Of a stretch of 64,000 nucleotides of DNA, positions 44,292-53,149 are shown piece by piece (within the stretch, counting starts at the first letter, position 1; each line of letters opens with the position of its first letter). Below the pieces are notes generated by a model. That model was not told the DNA's origin and did not search any database. It saw nothing but the letters and a program-made list of their open reading frames with translations. The stretch spans positions 62,001-126,000 of the forward strand of contig NZ_JBHSCW010000006.1 of NCBI RefSeq assembly GCF_042651425.1, given 5' to 3'. Source of the DNA: Fodinicurvata halophila. GTDB lineage: Bacteria; Pseudomonadota; Alphaproteobacteria; Kiloniellales; DSM-21159. The position numbers and the translations under genes are program-made.

Positions 44292-45155
44292 ATGACGACC
44301 TTGACCGAATTCTTCGACATGCGTGCCGCGCCGATGCGGATTGGCTCCGTTCGGCTCAAGGTGCGCGATCTCGATGTGGTGGCATCTTTCTACAAGTCTG
44401 TCCTCGGCCTCACTCAGCTTGAAACCACGACGGGACGCATCACGCTCGGCCACGATACATCGCCGCTTCTGGAACTCGTCGGGGACCCGGAACTGGCTCC
44501 GAACGACCGACGGCAGGCGGGTCTCTTCCATACCGCCTTCCTGATGCCGACGCGCGCCGACTTGGCCCGCTGGCTGGCGCATGCGGTGGCGGCGAGCGTG
44601 CCGCTCCAAGGGGCGTCGGACCACATCGTGAGCGAGGCGATCTACCTTGCGGACCCCGAAGGGAATGGCATCGAGGTTTACGTCGATCGTCCTGTCTCCC
44701 AATGGCATGGTCCAGCCGGCGAAATCCGGATGCCCACCGATCCGCTCGACACGCAGGCCCTGCTCAGGGCTGCCGATGGGACGAAATGGTCAGGCTTCCC
44801 GCAAGCTGGCGTGATCGGCCACGTTCACCTTCAGGTTGGCGACACGGCTGAAGCCGACAGTTTCTACCGGGACGTTCTCGGCCTCGACATTACCACGCGC
44901 TACCCGGGGGCCAGCTTCTACGGCAGCGGCGGCTATCACCATCAGCTTGCCGGCAACGTCTGGAACAGTCGCCGCGCCGGGAAGCGCCCGAAGGGCATGG
45001 GCGGCCTCGACGCCGTCGAGATCATTGTCCGTGACGCCGAGGACCTCGCAACAATCGCCGCGCGCGCCGAAAGCGCCGGCATCGAAATCAGCAAAGACAG
45101 TGGCACCACAACCCTCCACGACCCCTGGGGCACTGCCATCACGCTTAGGAATTGA
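44292..45155 (+). CDS. VOC-family ring-cleavage dioxygenase
   Basis: The 287-residue protein has two VOC modules: SVRLKVRDLDVVASFYKSVL with EGNGIEVYVDRP in the first, and GHVHLQVGDTAEADSFYRDV, GYHHQLAGNVW and HDPWGTAIT in the second. Its form matches MhqO/CatE-type catechol or hydroquinone dioxygenases, which need Fe(II) held by two His and a Glu. It follows the DoxX gene by 58 bp and should cleave hydroquinones formed from toxic quinones. Confidence 0.85.
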   Translation: MTTLTEFFDMRAAPMRIGSVRLKVRDLDVVASFYKSVLGLTQLETTTGRITLGHDTSPLLELVGDPELAPNDRRQAGLFHTAFLMPTRADLARWLAHAVAASVPLQGASDHIVSEAIYLADPEGNGIEVYVDRPVSQWHGPAGEIRMPTDPLDTQALLRAADGTKWSGFPQAGVIGHVHLQVGDTAEADSFYRDVLGLDITTRYPGASFYGSGGYHHQLAGNVWNSRRAGKRPKGMGGLDAVEIIVRDAEDLATIAARAESAGIEISKDSGTTTLHDPWGTAITLRN

Positions 45156-45165
45156 GGTTACGACG

Positions 45166-46131
45166 ATGCTCATGAACGGAAAATGGGTGGCCAACTGGCA
45201 CCCGGTGCAAGCCAAGGACGATCAGGGTCGCTTCGTGCGGCAGGTCTCCTCGTTCCGCAACTGGATCACGAAGGACGGGTCGCTCGGGCCGACGGGGACC
45301 GGTGGGTTCAAGGCCGAAACAGGTCGCTACCGGCTCTACGTGGCGCTGATCTGCCCCTGGGCCTCGCGTACGCTCATTGCACGCAAGCTGAAGGGGCTGG
45401 AGGAGCTGATCGCCGTAACCGTGGTCAATCCCGTGCTGAACGAGCAGGGTTGGGCCTTCGGTGGCTATCCTCGAGCAGAAGACGACCCGCTGCACGGCTC
45501 GCAGCATCTGCACGAGCTCTACACCCATGCCGACGATGATTATACCGGGCGCGCCACTGTGCCAGTGCTCTGGGACGAGAAGACCGATACGATGGTCAGC
45601 AACGAAAGCGCCGACATCGTGCGGATGTTCAACACTGCTTTCGCCGATCTTGTGCCGGGTCGACCTGACCTTTATCCCGCCGACCTGCGCGCTGACATCG
45701 ACGCGCTTAATTCCGAGGTTTATGAGCGGCTGAACAACGGCGTCTACAAGGCCGGTTTCGCTTCAACCCAAGCTGCCCATGACGAAGCGGTGGCAGAGGT
45801 CTTTTCGATGCTCGATCAGTTGGAAGACCGGCTGACCGGCGAGTTTCTGTTCGGTGACCGTTTCACCGAATCCGACATCCGCCTCTTCGTGACCCTCATC
45901 CGCTTCGACACCGCTTATCACGGCCTCTTCAAGACCAGTCGCAAGCGCATAGCCGACTATCCGCGTCTCTCCTCCTACATGGGGCGCGTGCTGCGCCTTC
46001 CAGGCGTCCGGGAGACCGTCGATGTCGACCACATAAAGGCTGGATACTATTCAATCAAGGCACTGAACCCGAGCGGAATCGTGCCTGCCGTGCCGGATCA
46101 CGTGACAGCCCTTCTGGAAGCCTCGAAATGA
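45166..46131 (+). CDS. Glutathionyl-hydroquinone reductase
   Basis: The 321-residue protein belongs to the omega/xi GST group (YqjG/PcpF type). It carries the CPWA active site (ALICPWASRTLIARKL), the SNESADIVRM glutathione-binding phrase and the C-terminal YHGLFKTSRKRIADYP. It reduces glutathionyl-hydroquinones and so recycles quinone adducts. ATG 45166 and 45172 are both possible. It is 10 bp after the dioxygenase gene and overlaps the esterase gene by 4 bp. Confidence 0.9.
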   Translation: MLMNGKWVANWHPVQAKDDQGRFVRQVSSFRNWITKDGSLGPTGTGGFKAETGRYRLYVALICPWASRTLIARKLKGLEELIAVTVVNPVLNEQGWAFGGYPRAEDDPLHGSQHLHELYTHADDDYTGRATVPVLWDEKTDTMVSNESADIVRMFNTAFADLVPGRPDLYPADLRADIDALNSEVYERLNNGVYKAGFASTQAAHDEAVAEVFSMLDQLEDRLTGEFLFGDRFTESDIRLFVTLIRFDTAYHGLFKTSRKRIADYPRLSSYMGRVLRLPGVRETVDVDHIKAGYYSIKALNPSGIVPAVPDHVTALLEASK

Positions 46132-46700
46132 CCCCAGGCAGCCGCATGAAGCGCATCATCTTCCTGCATGGCGTCGGGGGCAGCGGCGCTTCCATGCGCC
46201 CGTTGGGCGACCAACTAGGCCTCCCAGTTGACATGCATGCTCCGGACGGTCCAGAGGCCTTCGACATGGGCCCGGGACGACAATGGTTCTCGGTCAAGGG
46301 TGTGACGGAAGCAAACCGTCCCGCCCGCATCACGGAGGCCTTGCCAGCCTTCACCGCGATCATCGAACGGTTCGGTGATACGCGTGAGACCCTGCTGATC
46401 GGGTTTTCGCAAGGCGCGATAATGGCATTGCATGCGGTTGCAGCGGGGCTGCCGGCCGCGGGTGTCCTCGCCCTATCCGGACGACTGGCCGGGCCCGTTG
46501 CCACGCGCGCAGTATGGCCGCCCATCACTTTGATGCACGGCACGGCCGATCCTGTGATGCCACCAGAGATCGCGCGTGCGTCCGATGGGTGGCTTCGAGC
46601 GGCAGGAGTAGACCCCCAGTTTCAGTTATTCGACGGGCTGGCCCATGCGATTGATGACCGAGTTCTCGCTGCAATCCGCTTGACCATTCAAGCCGCCTGA
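46128..46700 (+). CDS. Carboxylesterase/phospholipase-like hydrolase (MhqD-like)
   Basis: The 190-residue alpha/beta hydrolase has FLHGVGGSG, the nucleophile elbow GFSQGAIMAL, the acid in HGTADPVMP and the His in GLAHAIDDR. Size and motifs match YpfH/MhqD esterases. MhqD is induced by quinones in Bacillus. It is the last gene of the operon and starts within the previous stop. Confidence 0.85.
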   Translation: MTPGSRMKRIIFLHGVGGSGASMRPLGDQLGLPVDMHAPDGPEAFDMGPGRQWFSVKGVTEANRPARITEALPAFTAIIERFGDTRETLLIGFSQGAIMALHAVAAGLPAAGVLALSGRLAGPVATRAVWPPITLMHGTADPVMPPEIARASDGWLRAAGVDPQFQLFDGLAHAIDDRVLAAIRLTIQAA

Positions 46701-46767
46701 ACAATCAGGTTTGCAGCCAAACCGTTGAGATAGGGGACGGGCACCAGACAAACCAACAGGCAGGAAT

Positions 46768-46897
46768 TTGCTCATTCTGAGCGCTTTTTGTTTGCGGTAA
46801 GAATTCTGCGGTGAGATTCCGCCATGTAATAAGCCCGCGGCAGCTTAAGCTTCAGTTTCTCCTGAGGAATCGGCTTTCTGCTTCTAGTTGACATCGT
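46768..46897 (+). repeat. Right copy of the direct repeat bounding the copper block
   Basis: Aligned with 28253-28381 in the same orientation (offset 18,515 bp in the best-matching part). Shared words are CTCATTC, GGTGAGATTCC and TTGACAT. In this copy the repeat runs directly into a tRNA-Val(GAC)-like 3' half. Confidence 0.6.
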
Positions 46898-46932
46898 AGG
46901 GGTCGCTGGTTCAATCTCAACCGCGCCCACTA
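46881..46932 (+). pseudogene. tRNA-Val(GAC)-like 3' half
   Basis: The anticodon loop TTGACAT (46888-46894, anticodon GAC), the 3' stem CGTAG, the variable GGGTC, the T-arm GCTGG-TTCAATC-TCAAC and an acceptor 3' strand CGCGCCC-A with CTA in place of CCA are all in place. The T-stem has mismatches, and the 5' half is absent. It is a decayed tRNA end left by integration of an element. Confidence 0.6.
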
Positions 46933-46948
46933 TTATACCAAAGGTCAT

Positions 46949-47224
46949 GAGGCGGACAGCCGCAAACGGCAAAGGATTTCCCTTAAGCCATTGACCTAAT
47001 GCGAAATGTTACAAGCGGACGGGACGGACGGAAGTTTCTATTAGTATTTAATTACCCCCCGGTACCAATAGTCAGCCCTTAAGCTCCCTTACTTGCGCCA
47101 ACTAATTGATATACATACACAATATTCTTCTCTAGAGTCTATAATAATATGCCGTCCGCCCCGTCCGCCCGAAAATTATACCGCAAGGTCAGTATATTAT
47201 AGCACTGTCATTGCTGTCCGCCTC
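46949..47224. repeat. Nested inverted repeats downstream of the integrase
   Basis: Outer arms GAGGCGGACAGC (46949-46960) and GCTGTCCGCCTC (47213-47224) are exact complements. Inner arms GCGGACGGGACGGACGG (47015-47031) and CCGTCCGCCCCGTCCGC (47152-47168) pair with one mismatch. The two pairs share the word GGCGGAC/GCGGACG and nearly the same centre. ATTATACC-AAGGTCA also occurs twice as a near-direct repeat (46932-46947, 47175-47191). The segment between is AT-rich. These look like recombinase or replication-protein binding sites of the integrated element. Confidence 0.65.
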
Positions 47225-47311
47225 CGTCGACTTGCTGACCGCTAGCCTACCATTCGATGCAATCGTTTACTAAATGTAGAAAAAGCAATGTCTCCAAACC
47301 TATGAATGGAG

Positions 47312-48670
47312 TTATTTGGCCTTCGCACTCTTTCCTTGTTCTGTGCCGTAGCTATTAGCGCTCATAGCATCGGCCAGCCGGTTGCCGATAAGGTTCGCTG
47401 CCTGCTGAACTGGATCTGCCGCAAGATGAGCATATCGCGCTGTTGTCGCGGCTTGCTGATGCCCGAGAAGCTTCCCGATTATTGGCAAACTGAGTCCGGC
47501 TCCAGCTGCTACGCTGGCAAAGCTGTGCCGCAAATCATGCAAGCGTACGTCTGTCATCTCTGGAGGAAAGGGATACTTCTTGCCCAATTGGTTTTCGAGG
47601 GTAGTGCGACATTCTTCCAAGGAAGGCAAACACCCAAGCTCTTCCCATTGTCGGGCTACAACACGTGACACCTTGGGATCCTCACATTGAGCCCACAGGC
47701 AGACAGTGGCCATTTCTCGCAGATGGTGCCAACTTTTCTTGATCGTCTGAACGGGAGCATCGGGCACACTGGGCGATGGCAAGACATACGTCTCGTTTGC
47801 TGTGTCTCGCATGTCACGCAAGAGTGCAAGGGCAGGTGCAGGAAGAAAGACCTCCCTCGCTCCGGTTTTGCTGTCGCTTAACCGAAGAACCTGGCGCTCA
47901 AAGTCCACGTTCTCCCACTGCAGACTGAAAACCTCAGAAGCCCGGCAGCCGGTGAAGACCAAGAGCCGAACCGCAGCAATTGCCACGGAGGAGCATTTCC
48001 TTTCAATCTCCGCATAGGCCAATGCATCTCCCAAGGCAGCCTGCTCAAGCGTAGAAAGGTAACGTTCCCTCTGCTCCTCAGAGTAACGCCGTATACCCTT
48101 GCAAGGGTTAACCCAGTCGGACTTGACTGAGCGAAGATCATCCTCAGCGAAGCTGAACATCTTGGAAAGACAGGCCAGGGTTCGATTGGCGTAGTAGGGA
48201 GTCGAATGCATGGACTGATGGATGCGGTTTATATCCTGCCTGGATACGGTCGCGGCTTTCAACGCACCTAGTTTGGGCTTGATCTTTTTGTCGATAAGAG
48301 CGCGATCTTCCTCAACACTCCGCTGTTTCTTATGAAGGGCCGCATGTTCCTTAAGGTAACGGGCAGCCAGTTCCGAAACTGTTTCCGCCTGTCTCTCCTG
48401 ATCCCTTTTCTCTGCTGGATCTTCACCTTCTTGAACTGCAACTAACCACGCAGAGGCTTTCTTTCGAGCCTGTTCGACCGTCATAAGTGGATAGGTCCCA
48501 AAGCTACGCCGTCTTTGACGTCCTCCAGGCGTACGGTACTGAACAAGGTAAGAGCGCCGGCCACTTGGAGCGATCCGCAAACCAAATCCATGTAAGTTGT
48601 CATCCCAGAGGAACTGGTCCTTGTCACCAAGGGACGTGGCCTCAATCAGCCGCTTTGTGAGCTTCGCCAT
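47312..48670 (-). CDS. P4-type tyrosine integrase
   Basis: The 452-residue integrase has the N-terminal DUF4102-like arm-binding domain (KLTKRLIEATSLGDKDQFLW, GFGLRIAPSGRRSYLVQYRT) and a C-terminal catalytic domain: Arg in FTGCRASEVFSLQWENVD, HxxR in LHDLRHSFAS, GH in GKLLGHQQAATT and Tyr in ARYAHLA. ATG 48670 is used. It lies about 250 bp from a tRNA-Thr 3' half, the usual layout for an island integrase next to its attachment site. Confidence 0.9.
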   Translation of the reverse strand: MAKLTKRLIEATSLGDKDQFLWDDNLHGFGLRIAPSGRRSYLVQYRTPGGRQRRRSFGTYPLMTVEQARKKASAWLVAVQEGEDPAEKRDQERQAETVSELAARYLKEHAALHKKQRSVEEDRALIDKKIKPKLGALKAATVSRQDINRIHQSMHSTPYYANRTLACLSKMFSFAEDDLRSVKSDWVNPCKGIRRYSEEQRERYLSTLEQAALGDALAYAEIERKCSSVAIAAVRLLVFTGCRASEVFSLQWENVDFERQVLRLSDSKTGAREVFLPAPALALLRDMRDTANETYVLPSPSVPDAPVQTIKKSWHHLREMATVCLWAQCEDPKVSRVVARQWEELGCLPSLEECRTTLENQLGKKYPFPPEMTDVRLHDLRHSFASVAAGAGLSLPIIGKLLGHQQAATTARYAHLAADPVQQAANLIGNRLADAMSANSYGTEQGKSAKAK

Positions 48671-48923
48671 ATATGCTTGCCTTCTGCAGTTACTGGAAAG
48701 CGCTAAGCTCTCCGTCAATGTGTCCAGACCACAGATTATAAAGTTTGGAAGCAAATTGGAAGCATTTCATATATAAACTGATAGCAAGTGGGATTAACAA
48801 ATAAGAGTATTGCGTTGACATGAGTATCTTCTAACATACTGTTATTATTTTGTTTTTATAATGTGATATGCGCTGATATAAACCAATATCACTAAAGATG
48901 TAGCTCACAGCAATAAGCGGTAC

Positions 48924-48973
48924 ACTGATTCGTAATCAGTAGGTCGAGTGTTCGAATCACTCCGTCGGCACCA
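48924..48973 (+). other. tRNA-Thr(CGT) 3' half, probable att site
   Basis: The anticodon stem ACTGA/TCAGT with loop TTCGTAA (anticodon CGT at 48931-48933), variable AGGTC, T-arm GAGTG-TTCGAAT-CACTC and acceptor strand CGTCGGC-ACCA are perfect. Upstream, only TAGCTCA-like D-arm traces exist and the 5' acceptor (AAAGATG) does not pair with CGTCGGC. It is thus a 3' half made by integration, and marks the right boundary of the element carrying the integrase. Confidence 0.75.
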
Positions 48974-49210
48974 TTCTCTTCTTATTTCAATAAGTTAAAC
49001 GCAGTCGCCTCGTGGCGCTGGACGTGGATACCACATACCCGCTGCCGGAGAAATTGCAGCCGAGTCCTCTGCGGTCTGTTGCTTGCTGAACCGGAGTTCA
49101 AGGCGACTTGCCTGGTTCCGGCATTCCCCTGAAAGCAGGGCTCTCACAAGCGTCACCTCGACACTGTTCAGCTTATTGCCCGGGAAAGAGCTGCCCGTGC
49201 AATGGCATCC

Positions 49211-50950
49211 TTACGTCGCATCGGCGCGCGCGACTGTGTTGCGCCCGCGGCTTTCAAGCCAGATCAGGGTGAGTTTCATTGCGGCCATGGCGAACAGCAC
49301 CAACAGCATGATGCAGACCGAGAAGGCGGCGGCCTGAGTCGTGAAGCCCGCCTGGTCAAGCCGCAACACCGATACGGCGCCCACGCTGAGCGACGGCGTG
49401 ATCAGGAAGATCACGGCCGACAGCGTTACCATCGAGCGCATGAACAGGAAGAAGAACACGGCCACAAGTGTCGGCAACATGATCGGCAGGATCGCGTCGC
49501 GCAATCCCTGAAAGGGACTGCCGCCCAGGCAGGTGACGGATTCTTCCAGCGATTTGGGCACGGTCCTGATGCCGGCCACCATCGTCAGGAATCCCTGCGA
49601 ATGGTAGTGATAGAAATTGCAGAAGGCGATCAGCAGTGCCGAGCCATAGAGTGCCCCCATGACCGTCCCGCCGACATTGAACGACAGTACATAGGACAGA
49701 CCGAGCACCAGGCCCGGCACCCCCACAGGCACGATCGCCAGCAGATAGACAGCCTTGGCCGCCGCGCGCGGCAGGCCGCGTTGTGCCAGGACCAGGGCGA
49801 ACAGGAGCACCACGCCGATCACGGCCGCTTGCGTGGACACCAGAAGGGAGGTCCAAAGCGGCGTGTAGCCCCCTTGGGTGGTGATGTTGTAATTGTCCAG
49901 GGTGAAACTCATGCGATAGGGCCAGAGTTGGACGAAGCTGGCATAGACGACCGTTGCGACGACCGCGATCAGGAAGAAGCCGGTAAAATGGCTGACGAAT
50001 CCCAGCGGGATATCGCGGGTTGCCAGGAAGTTCCGGCGCACGGGAATGGCGCTCTCCGAGCCACCGCCGAATTGGCGCTGCGAGGCCACCTTCTCGATAT
50101 AGAAGGCGACCCCCGTCGGGATCAGCAGGAAGATTCCGATCACCGCACCCATGTTGAAGTTCATCTGTCCCACGACCTGGGAATAGATCTCGGTCGCCAG
50201 CACGCGGTAATCCCCGCCAATGACGGCCGCGTTGCCGAAGTCGGTGATCGTCACGGTGAAGACAACGAAAGCCGCGCTCAGCAGGCCGAACTTGGCATTC
50301 GGCAGCGTGATGTCGACAAACCGGCGCCAATTGGACGCCCCCATCACCATGGCGGCATCGTAATAGCGGACATCGGAATGCCTGAGTGACGCCTGGATGA
50401 TCATCACGGCCTGGGGCAGGGCATACATGCTGTTCGCGATCACGAGGCCCCAGAGACCGTATATCTGCATGTCCCAGCCTGTCGCCTGGTTCACCAGGCC
50501 ATTGCGCCCGAACAGGAACAGCAGGCCCAATGCCTGCACAAGCGACGGAGCCAGGAGCGGCAGGAGCAGGGCGAGCGTGATGATCGCCTGGCCTATGATC
50601 GTTGTGCGCTGGAGCATATAGGCAATCGCGAACCCCAGCAGGATACAGACAGCGGTGGTGATCGAACTCATCACCAGGCTGTTCGCAACGACGCCCGGTA
50701 TGTGCGACATGGCGATGACGCTGGCGTAGTTACCGAGCCCCAGCGATCCATCGCCCTGCTCAAAACTGCGATGGACCACCAGGACCAGCGGGTAGAGAAA
50801 GAAAAGTGCAAGTCCCAGCATCGGAACGATGAAGGACACCGCATGAAGCAGCTTAGCCTGAAACACGCTGCCGCGCACGTTGGAGGCACCTCCTGCGCGA
50901 TGTGTTGCCGGCTGACGGGACGGCTGCATCGATTTCACGCGCGGACCCAT
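49211..50950 (-). CDS. ABC transporter permease, fused double form
   Basis: The 579-residue membrane protein has two binding-protein-dependent permease domains in tandem. EAA-loop motifs occur at YYDAAMVMGASNWRRFVDIT and SVTCLGGSPFQGLRDAILP. Fused permeases of this size belong to the Fbp/Afu iron-type and putative 2-aminoethylphosphonate (PhnU2-like) importers. The start overlaps the ATPase stop by 16 bp. With the phosphatase and DeoR genes next door the substrate is more likely a phosphonate or sugar phosphate than iron. Confidence 0.85.
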   Translation of the reverse strand: MGPRVKSMQPSRQPATHRAGGASNVRGSVFQAKLLHAVSFIVPMLGLALFFLYPLVLVVHRSFEQGDGSLGLGNYASVIAMSHIPGVVANSLVMSSITTAVCILLGFAIAYMLQRTTIIGQAIITLALLLPLLAPSLVQALGLLFLFGRNGLVNQATGWDMQIYGLWGLVIANSMYALPQAVMIIQASLRHSDVRYYDAAMVMGASNWRRFVDITLPNAKFGLLSAAFVVFTVTITDFGNAAVIGGDYRVLATEIYSQVVGQMNFNMGAVIGIFLLIPTGVAFYIEKVASQRQFGGGSESAIPVRRNFLATRDIPLGFVSHFTGFFLIAVVATVVYASFVQLWPYRMSFTLDNYNITTQGGYTPLWTSLLVSTQAAVIGVVLLFALVLAQRGLPRAAAKAVYLLAIVPVGVPGLVLGLSYVLSFNVGGTVMGALYGSALLIAFCNFYHYHSQGFLTMVAGIRTVPKSLEESVTCLGGSPFQGLRDAILPIMLPTLVAVFFFLFMRSMVTLSAVIFLITPSLSVGAVSVLRLDQAGFTTQAAAFSVCIMLLVLFAMAAMKLTLIWLESRGRNTVARADAT

Positions 50951-51939
50951 GTTCCCGCATCCGGCTGTATCTCGAAGGCCACGCGATCACCGGCCTGAAA
51001 CCGGCCATCGCAGTGGACCTCGGAAACCAGGTGCTGATCGCGCCACTCCACCGTGATCCGACTGATATTGCCCAGAAAGGTGATCTGGGCGACCGTGGCC
51101 TCGCCATCGCCTTCCGGGCGCAGGCCAATCTGTTCCGGGCGCAGGGCCAGGAGCTGCGTCTCCGCATCTTCAGGCTTGTGCGCCAGCAGGTGTGGGGACA
51201 GCTGGGCTGCCGTCTGTTCGTCCAACAGGTTGCTGATGCCGACGAAATCGGCAACGAAGCGTGTCTGCGGCGCGCTGTAGAGCTCCTGGGGCGTGCCCAC
51301 CTGTTCGATCCGCCCATCCTTCATGCAGACGATCTTGTCTGCCATCGTCAGGGCTTCTTCCTGATCATGGGTGACCATTATGGTTGGAATGCCGAGCCGT
51401 CGCTGCACATCGCGGATTTCAGTGCGCATTTCCGCGCGAACGCGCGCATCAAGCGCGGAAAGCGGTTCGTCGAGCAAAAGAAGGGCGGGATCGACGGCCA
51501 GTGCCCGGGCAATGGCGACGCGTTGCTGCTGGCCGCCTGACAGTTCATGGGGATAGCGTGCCGCCAGTTCCGGAAAGCGCACCAGTTCCATCAGCTCGCG
51601 CACCTGGGCATCGATCTCGTCACGGGGCCATTTGCGGATCTTCAGCCCATAGCCGATATTCTCGGCCACGGTCATGTTCGGAAAAAGGGAATAGGACTGG
51701 AAGACGATGCCGAAGCCCCTGTGCTGGGCGTCGATCTCGCGCAAATCCCGCTCCCCCATTCTCAGGGTTCCTGAATCGAAAGGTTCGAGCCCGGCAATGA
51801 TACGCAGCAGTGTTGTCTTGCCACAGCCGCTGGGGCCCAGAAGACAGACGAATTCATTGCTGCCGACCTCCAGGCTGACGTTGTGCAGCGCCTGGAATTC
51901 ACCGAAGAATTTCGAGACGTCCTGAATGGTAAGGTGCAT
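50935..51939 (-). CDS. ABC transporter ATPase
   Basis: The 334-residue ATPase starts MHLTIQDVSKFFGEFQALHN and contains Walker A (GPSGCGKTTLL), Q-loop (VFQSYSLFPNMT), the signature LSGGQQQRVAIARAL, Walker B (LLLLDEPLSALD) and the H-loop (VTHDQEEAL). A C-terminal TOBE-like domain (LALRPEQIGLRPEGD) places it in the CUT/PotA-type family. It energises the permease encoded next to it. Confidence 0.9.
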   Translation of the reverse strand: MHLTIQDVSKFFGEFQALHNVSLEVGSNEFVCLLGPSGCGKTTLLRIIAGLEPFDSGTLRMGERDLREIDAQHRGFGIVFQSYSLFPNMTVAENIGYGLKIRKWPRDEIDAQVRELMELVRFPELAARYPHELSGGQQQRVAIARALAVDPALLLLDEPLSALDARVRAEMRTEIRDVQRRLGIPTIMVTHDQEEALTMADKIVCMKDGRIEQVGTPQELYSAPQTRFVADFVGISNLLDEQTAAQLSPHLLAHKPEDAETQLLALRPEQIGLRPEGDGEATVAQITFLGNISRITVEWRDQHLVSEVHCDGRFQAGDRVAFEIQPDAGTWVRA

Positions 51940-52005
51940 TGGAAAAAGGGTCCTGAAGAAAGCCCTCCGCGGCCCGGCCGCGGAGGGTGGCATCTCATGC
52001 AGGAA

Positions 52006-53016
52006 TTATCTGCCGACGGTTTCACGCCACCGGTTGATAATTGCCTCGCGCTCCTTGCCGGATTTCGCGAAATCCATCGGGAACAGCACGTCGTCGAGAT
52101 TTTCGGGCAGGTTGGCATCGTCCGCCAGCGGCGAGCGAGCGACCCCCGGAATCGTCACGACGGCCTTGTACTCGGAATAGGTCGAGGTTGCACTGTCCGA
52201 AAGCGTCCAGTCCAGGAAGCGCTTGGCGTCCTCGGCATTGTCCGTTCCGGCCATCAGGCCATTGGCCTCGAGTTCATAGCCGGCGTAATCCTCGGGAATG
52301 ACCATTTCCAGCGGATACCCCTGGGAAATGCCCTGCATGGCCACGAAGGAAAGGGATGCGCCCACAGTGTACTCTCCGACCTGGGCCATGCGGCAGGGCC
52401 GCGACCCGGATGTCGTGTACTGCGCCATGCTTGAATCGAGATCCTCGATCAGCTGCCAGCCCTCTTCTTCACCTAGCCCCTGCAGGATCGCAGCCACCAT
52501 CAGGTATCCCGTACCTGACGAGCCTGGGTCCGGCATAACGACTTCGCCCTCGAAGGTCGGATCCAGCAGGTCGGTCCATGTCCGGGGCATCTCGGCGCCG
52601 ATTTCCTCGAGGCGGGGCTTGTTCACGCAGAAAGCCCCCATGTAGCCGACCGGCGCGAACCAGCGATTGTCATCGGCCTTGTACTGATCGGCCAGTTGAT
52701 CGAGACCGGCCGCTTCGTAGGGTTCCAGCTGGTCGCCGATTTGTGGGTCGAGAATATTCGTCACGGCGAAGCCCCAAAGCACATCGGCCTGGGGATTGTC
52801 AGCCTCGGCAATCAGCCGGGCCCCCAGGTCGCCTGTCGACAGGCGGAGCGCTTCCACCTCGATGTCGGGCAGGGCTTCCTTGGCCGCTTCCAGATAGGCA
52901 GCGACTTCCTCTTCTTCCAAAGCCGTATAGACGGTGATTGTGCCGGCATGGGCCGAGCCGATCATGGCAAGCCCGGTCGCAGCGCCGGCAATCCATTTCA
53001 AGTATCGAAGCGTCAT
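52006..53016 (-). CDS. Periplasmic substrate-binding protein
   Basis: Starting at ATG 53016 (GGAGG upstream), the 336-residue product has a signal peptide (YLKWIAGAATGLAMIGSAHA) and a type 2 periplasmic binding fold: ITVYTALEEEEVAAYLEAAK, STGDLGARLIAE, ADVLWGF, DPGSSGTGYL. The STGDLGAR and DPGSSGTG loops match binders of phosphorylated compounds in the Fbp/AfuA/PhnS group, where they hold a phosphate. It leads the operon and would deliver ligand to the permease. Confidence 0.85.
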   Translation of the reverse strand: MTLRYLKWIAGAATGLAMIGSAHAGTITVYTALEEEEVAAYLEAAKEALPDIEVEALRLSTGDLGARLIAEADNPQADVLWGFAVTNILDPQIGDQLEPYEAAGLDQLADQYKADDNRWFAPVGYMGAFCVNKPRLEEIGAEMPRTWTDLLDPTFEGEVVMPDPGSSGTGYLMVAAILQGLGEEEGWQLIEDLDSSMAQYTTSGSRPCRMAQVGEYTVGASLSFVAMQGISQGYPLEMVIPEDYAGYELEANGLMAGTDNAEDAKRFLDWTLSDSATSTYSEYKAVVTIPGVARSPLADDANLPENLDDVLFPMDFAKSGKEREAIINRWRETVGR

Positions 53017-53149
53017 GAAGGTAGCCTCCTGTGTGTGAGTTATTGATCGTTTCCGAAAACGGTAGCGCATCCCTGTGATTGTGGCAAGATGTGGAAATGT
53101 GTAAAAATTTGCCATATGAATCCACGGCCTGTAACAGGAGGACCCATCA

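Noticed and set aside
48901..48973. Complete functional tRNA-Thr gene
   Set aside because: The acceptor 5' strand (AAAGATG) fails to pair with CGTCGGC and the D-arm is disordered; only the 3' half is sound.
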